NCBI GenBank assembly: GCA_905221605.1
Contig: CAJNDS010000990.1
Location: 801,709 to 865,708, forward strand
Direction of reading: 5' to 3'
Origin: Symbiodinium natans
Lineage: Eukaryota > Sar > Dinophyceae > Suessiales > Symbiodiniaceae
Length of the DNA: 64,000 bases
Part shown: piece by piece, positions 59,641-64,000 of the stretch
Layout: each line of letters starts with the position of its first letter
Numbering within the stretch: the first letter of the stretch is position 1
Program-made: the position numbers and the translations under genes
Notes under the pieces: generated by a model
Seen by the model: only the letters and a program-made list of their open reading frames with translations
Told to the model about the DNA's origin: nothing
Databases searched by the model: none

Positions 59641-59833
59641 AGAACCTTTGCCCATTTTGGGATGATAATACCACCTTAGGGGATATGGATGGGGTAATTG
59701 GTTATTCCTATACTGGTCTTGGTAATGGGGTGGTAGTAGTAGTGATATAGTTGGTGAGGTGTAGGGGGAGTATAGGAATAATCGTCGAATGGGTTGACTG
59801 GTGGTATTATTACCCAAAAAGGGCAAGCGTTCT
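59641..59833. repeat. Fold-back element with about 35-base inverted ends
   Basis: The left arm includes TTTTGGGATGATAATACCACC (59655-59675) and the right arm GGTGGTATTATTACCCAAAA. Outer bases AGAAC..TTTGCCC also pair. Inner ATTCCTATAC/GTATAGGAAT adds a second stem. MITE-like; single copy here. Confidence 0.8.
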
Positions 59834-59834
59834 G

Positions 59835-60300
59835 CTAACTTAAACCCCTTGAAGGGGTTTAGACTATCTCATATGTACCTGTGCAACTTGAGGTCTGGAG
59901 GCTCCAGCTTCCATGTTATGTAGGGTCTTAGGGTTTAGGGCCCGTATAGGGGTTATAGGGTTAAATAGAGATTTCATAAAGCTCAACTTGGATAATGTAC
60001 ATTTAGATGGGACATAGGGACTTTGTAGGGAATTGTCTAGGGGTTATATAGGGCTTCGGGTTTCCCAAATTGGAAGTACCATGTGGGGTGCCCAAAATAT
60101 AGGGTTTCGGCTACCCCCCCCCCCCCCCTCTATACTACCCCCCCCCCCCCGTTAAATAAGGTTATTTAGGGGTAATCAGGGTTAATTCCAGGGCGAACCT
60201 CTAGGGGGGTAGTCTTGAGGGGGTTAGTCGGGGAACCCATGAAATAAGGATTATAGTATATTGGGGTCTACATTGGGTCTCCCTATTTTGGGAACTACCA
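59835..60300. other. Family B/C repeat relics and C-runs
   Basis: CTTAAACCCCTTGAAGGGGTTTAG palindrome near 59839, G-rich telomere-like pieces, family B sequence at about 60060-60295 broken by two poly-C runs. Confidence 0.4.
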
Positions 60301-60310
60301 TGCGTGCCAG

Positions 60311-60382
60311 GTCAGTCGTGTTCGCTGTGTACAGCCGTGGCCGCGATTTGAAGATGAAGGAGCGCTTCAAGAAAGAGTTCCG
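60311..60382 (+). CDS. Exon-like segment, unknown basic protein
   Basis: Reads SVVFAVYSRGRDLKMKERFK then KEF between GTGCCAG and GTGAGC, a strong donor. Confidence 0.55.
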
Positions 60383-60698
60383 GTGAGCTCAACAAGCCCA
60401 GAATCCTTTTTGGGCATGTGCTGCGGAGCAGCAATCTCTGGAGTGCTTTCGATAGTCGTTTCGGCCCCTGCCACTTGTTTTGTTGAAACGAGTGGCTTGA
60501 GCATTTTCGCTTGCAATAAATTATTTTTCTTTAAACCGCGGCTGTCCAAGCCCACCTGGTTCCCTAGGTTCCTCGCACCTTGCCGCACTCGCGGGCATTC
60601 CCTGCCGGATCCGGTCAAAACAGGCTTGCTGCAGCGGCATCCCCGATAGTCATGCCGTGAGCTGCGGTTACAAGGCTTCGCTGACTTTGTGAGTGCAG

Positions 60699-60763
60699 GT
60701 CGTGCAGCTGCAATTCGCGCAGTTCTACAGGACTGGTATTGGACGCCATCTCACTTTCCAAGG
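60699..60763 (+). CDS. Exon-like segment, unknown protein
   Basis: Reads VVQLQFAQFYRTGIGRHLTF then Q after GAGTGCAG. A direct join to the exon at 60311 is out of phase, so another exon or a different edge is needed. Confidence 0.45.
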
Positions 60764-60769
60764 AGACCA

Positions 60770-61530
60770 ATACCTTTAATTGAGGACTATACTATACCTT
60801 AAAATCATACAACGGATTCCTAGAGAATTTAGGGTATATCTTCCGTGATGGGCGGCCCTACAAATCCTGAGTAAGGACCGATATTATTCCCAGAATCCCT
60901 ATATGGGGTTCCCCAAAATTAAGGGTACCATTTTGGGAGTTTTTATTTGGGGTCCCCCTATTTAGAGAAACTACCATATAATCATATAATCATAAGATAA
61001 GATACCCAAAGCTTTGACCTTTTCTAAGTAAATGGGCCCAGCGGTATATTGGGTTGCAAAACATCACGCGATAGCCAGGTAATCTTTTCTCATGGGTTAC
61101 CCTACTACCCCCCTCTACTACCCCCCCCCCCCCCTTCACCCCTAAATAACTGTAATTGAGGGGGGAATTAGTATAGAGGGGGTATTCGGGGAACCCATGT
61201 CTCTCCAATCCCTTTCAATGGCTATCTGGTAGTTTCCGAAAAGTAGGGCCCCCTTGTATACCCCCAGACATAATATATTCCTGTTTGTAAGAACCGCCCA
61301 AACGGGATCCTCATTCTCCGAAAACCCTATTTGGACAACACTAGGGGTCTTTGAGAATTGTGAATCTTTCCCCCATTTCATGGTGAATTGTCTACCTGAG
61401 ATTGCTGTGGGTGATGTTGTCCTGAGACAAGCTGGCTCAGCCTTAGTATTGGAAACCCTAAACCCAAAACCCCAAAACCCCAAACCCCAAAACCCAAAAC
61501 CCAAAACCCAAACCCAAAAAACCTAACCCT
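60770..61530. other. Repeat-rich spacer
   Basis: Family B copies at about 60905-60975 and 61232-61320, poly-C near 61120, and a C-rich CCCAAAA array at 61450-61520. No exon supported. Confidence 0.4.
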
Positions 61531-61542
61531 TAGACCCTTCGG

Positions 61543-61764
61543 ATGGTGAACTCTTGGATCTTTCCGTCGGATCTAGGTGTGGTATTGCTTGCTAATGAAG
61601 TCGGCTTTGGCTGTGTGGGTTGGACCATTCCAGACACAACTTCCGCAACGCACGCCAGTGCTTTAGTGTTCAGGGGCTTAGATGCAAGCACGAGTTTTGT
61701 GGCTCTCCTTCTTCCTGGCATCCGCCTCAGCTCCAGGTGTAACAGGGACTTAAGAATCACATAA
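61543..61764 (+). CDS. Hypothetical ORF, strand uncertain
   Basis: 73 codons on plus (MVNSWIFPSDLGVVLLANEV); the minus strand is also open for 76 codons over the same bases. It lies between a C-rich array and the minisatellite. No family recognised. Confidence 0.25.
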   Translation: MVNSWIFPSDLGVVLLANEVGFGCVGWTIPDTTSATHASALVFRGLDASTSFVALLLPGIRLSSRCNRDLRIT

Positions 61765-61803
61765 GTGTAGAAATGATAGAAACCAAAGCAATAGAAACCA
61801 AAG

Positions 61804-64000
61804 CTTCTCGGGGTTTTGGGCTGTCACGGTCTCGTCCGCTTCTCGGGGTTTTGGGCTGTCACGGTCTCGTCCGCTTCTCGGGGTTTTGGGCTGTCACGGT
61901 CTCGTCCGCTTCTCGGGGTTTTGGGCTGTCACGGTCTCGTCCTCTTCTCGGGTTTTGGTCTGTCACGGTCTTCCGCTTCTCGTGTGTTTTGGGCTTCACG
62001 GTCTCGTCCGCGTCTCGGGGTTTTGGGCTGTCACGGTCTCGTCCGCTTCTCGGGGTTTTTGGCTGTCACGGTCTCGTCCGCTTCTCGGGGTTTTGGGCGG
62101 TCACGGTCTCCTCCGCTTCTCGGGGTTTTGGGCTGTCACGGTCTCGTCCGCTTCTCGGGGTTTTGGGCTGTCACGGTCTCGTCCGCATCTCGGGGTTTTG
62201 GGCTGTCACGGTCTCGTCCGCTTCTCGGGCTGTCACGGTCTCGTCCGCTTCTCGGGGTTTTGGGCTGTCATGGTCTCGTCCGCTTCTCGGGTTTTGGGCT
62301 GTCACGGTCTCGTCCGCTTCTCGGGGTTTTGGGCTGTCACGGTTTTGGGCTGTCACGGTCTCGTCCGCTTCTCCGGGTTTTGGGCTGTCACGGTCTCGTC
62401 CGCTTCTCCGGGTTTTGGGCTGTCACGGTCTCGTCCGCTTCACGGGGTCGTGGGCCTGTCACGGTCTCGTCCGCTTCTCGGGGTTTTGGGCTGTTACGGT
62501 CTCGTCCGCTTCTCGGGGTTTTGGGCTGTCACGGTCTCGTCCGCTTCTCGGGTTTTGGGCTGTCACGGTCTCGTCCGCTTCTAGGGGTTCTGGGCTGTCA
62601 CGGGCTCGTCCGCTTCTCGGGGTTGTGGGCTGTCACGGTCTCGTCCCGCTTCTCGGGTTTTGGGCTGGCCACGGTCTCGTCCGCCTTCTCGGGTTTTGGG
62701 CTCACGGTCATCGTCCGTCTTCTCGTGGTTTTTTGGGCTGTCACGCATTGTCCTGCTTCTCGGGGTTTTGGTCTGTCACGGTCTCGTCCGCTTCTGTCGG
62801 GGTTTTTTGGGCTGTCCACGGTCTCGTCCGCTTCTCGGGGTTTTGGGCTGTCACGTTCTCGTCCGCTTCTCGGGGTTTTGGGCTGTCACGGTCTCGTCCG
62901 CTTCTCGGGGTTTTGGGCTGTCACGGTCTCGTCCGCTTCTCGGGGTTTTGGGCTGTCACGGTCTCGTCCGCTTCTCGGGGTTTTGGGCTGTCACGGTCTC
63001 GTCCGCTTCTCGGGGTTTTGGGCTGTCACGATCTCGTCCGCTTCTCGGGGTTTTGAGATGTCACTGTCTCGTCCGCTTCTCGGGGTTTTGTCCGGTCTCG
63101 TCCGCTTCCTTGGTTTTTGGGCTGTCACGGTCTCGTTCCGCTTTCTCGGGTTTTTGGGCTGTCACGGTCTCGTCGCTTTCTCGGGGTTTTGGGCTGTCAC
63201 GGTCTCGTCCGCTTCTCGGGTTTTGAACTGTCACGATCTCATCCGCTTCTAGGGGGTTCTAAGCTGTCACGGGCTCGTCCGCTTCTCGGGGTTGTGGGCT
63301 GTCACGGTCTCGTCCGCTTCTCGGGGTTTTGGGCTGTCACGGTCTCGTCCGCTTCTCGGGGTTTTGGGCTGTCACGGTCTCGTCCGCTTCTCGGGTTTTT
63401 GGGCTGTCACGGTCTCGTCGGCTTCTCGGGGTTTTGGGCTGTCACGGTCTCGTCCGCTTCTCGGGGTTTTGGGCTGTCACGGTCTCGTCCGCTTCTCGGG
63501 GCTTTGGGCTGTCACGGTCTCGTCCGCTTCTCGGAGTTTTGGGCTGTCACGGTCTCGTCCGCTTCTCGGGGTTTTGGGCTGTCACGGTCTCGTCCGCTTC
63601 TCGGGGTTTTGGGCTGTCACGGTCTCGTCCGCTTCTCGGGTTTTTGGGCTGTCACGGTCTCGTCGGCTTCTCGGGGTTTTGGGCTGTCACGGTCTCGTCC
63701 GCTTCTCGGGGTTTTGGGCTGTCATGGTCTCGTCCGCTTCTCGGGTTTTGGGCTGTCACGGTCTCGTCCGCTTCTCGGGGTTTTGGGCTGTCACGGTTTT
63801 GGGCTGTCACGGTCTCGTCCGCTTCTCCGGGTTTTGGGCTGTCACGGTCTCGTCCGCTTCTCCGGGTTTTGGGCTGTCACGGTCTCGTCCGCTTCACGGG
63901 GTCGTGAGCCTGTCACGGTCTCGTCCGCTTCTCGGGGTTTTGGGCTGTTACGGTCTCGTCCGCTTCTCGGGGTTTTGGGCTGTCACGGTCTCGTCCGCTT
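61804..64000 (+). repeat. 35-base minisatellite, runs off the window
   Basis: About 62 tandem units of 35 bases, each containing GGGGTTTTGGGCTGTCACGG and TCTCGTCCGCTTCTC. Because 35 is not a multiple of three, all three plus frames stay open over long stretches and give false repetitive proteins (427, 478, 232 and 192 codons). A block at about 62261-62465 recurs at about 63715-63918 with the same rare variants, so the array has also duplicated in large segments. Confidence 0.97.

Noticed and set aside
61773-63907. Large repetitive proteins in all plus frames
   Set aside because: A 35-base tandem repeat without stops explains them; the reading frame rotates with each unit.
61804-64000. CRISPR array
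   Set aside because: Units are head-to-tail with no unique spacers, in a eukaryotic context.

Overview
This window looks like nuclear DNA of a dinoflagellate. The pointers are TTTAGGG/CCCTAAA telomere-type repeats scattered internally, GC-rich coding pieces cut into very short exons, at least one plausible GC-AG intron, exons all on one strand, and LTRs carrying a 12-base match to the 3' end of the dinoflagellate spliced leader. No bacterial-style operons, ribosome binding sites, rRNA, tRNA or CRISPR arrays were seen. The genus cannot be told from the sequence alone.

Layout. (1) 1-13 kb: plus-strand exon-like segments of about 35-280 bases in repeat-rich introns. (2) 13.4-15.2 kb: the best host gene, a major facilitator superfamily transporter in about three exons. 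(3) 16,012-31,597: a 15.6 kb LTR retrotransposon on the minus strand, inserted into a TATACTA microsatellite. Its 295-base LTRs differ at three positions. In element order it encodes a CCCH zinc-finger Gag; a block with RT connection and RNase H; a Ty3/gypsy-type integrase; the RT fingers and palm (YVDD) downstream of integrase; a domain resembling Tpt1/KptA RNA 2'-phosphotransferase; and a large chimeric protein with C2H2, RanBP2-type and SWIM-type zinc fingers, a hydrophobic segment and a PLD-like phosphodiesterase domain. (4) 32-61.5 kb: more plus-strand exon-like pieces among several families of short fold-back elements, telomere-like arrays and two LTR relics of related elements. (5) 61.8 kb to the end: a 35-base minisatellite running off the window.

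How it may work together. Many micro-exons have CCCTAAA-type repeats on their 5' side and TTTAGGG-type repeats on their 3' side. Each intron would then begin G-rich and end C-rich, so its ends could pair in the transcript. One fold-back element ends within a few bases of a splice acceptor, which suggests intron-borne mobile elements. The retrotransposon's gene order is scrambled relative to known LTR elements although its LTRs are nearly identical. The rearranged form may therefore have been the form that moved, possibly helped in trans.

Limits: everything was read by eye. Exon edges are estimates, most host exons could not be joined into named genes, and no similarity search was run.
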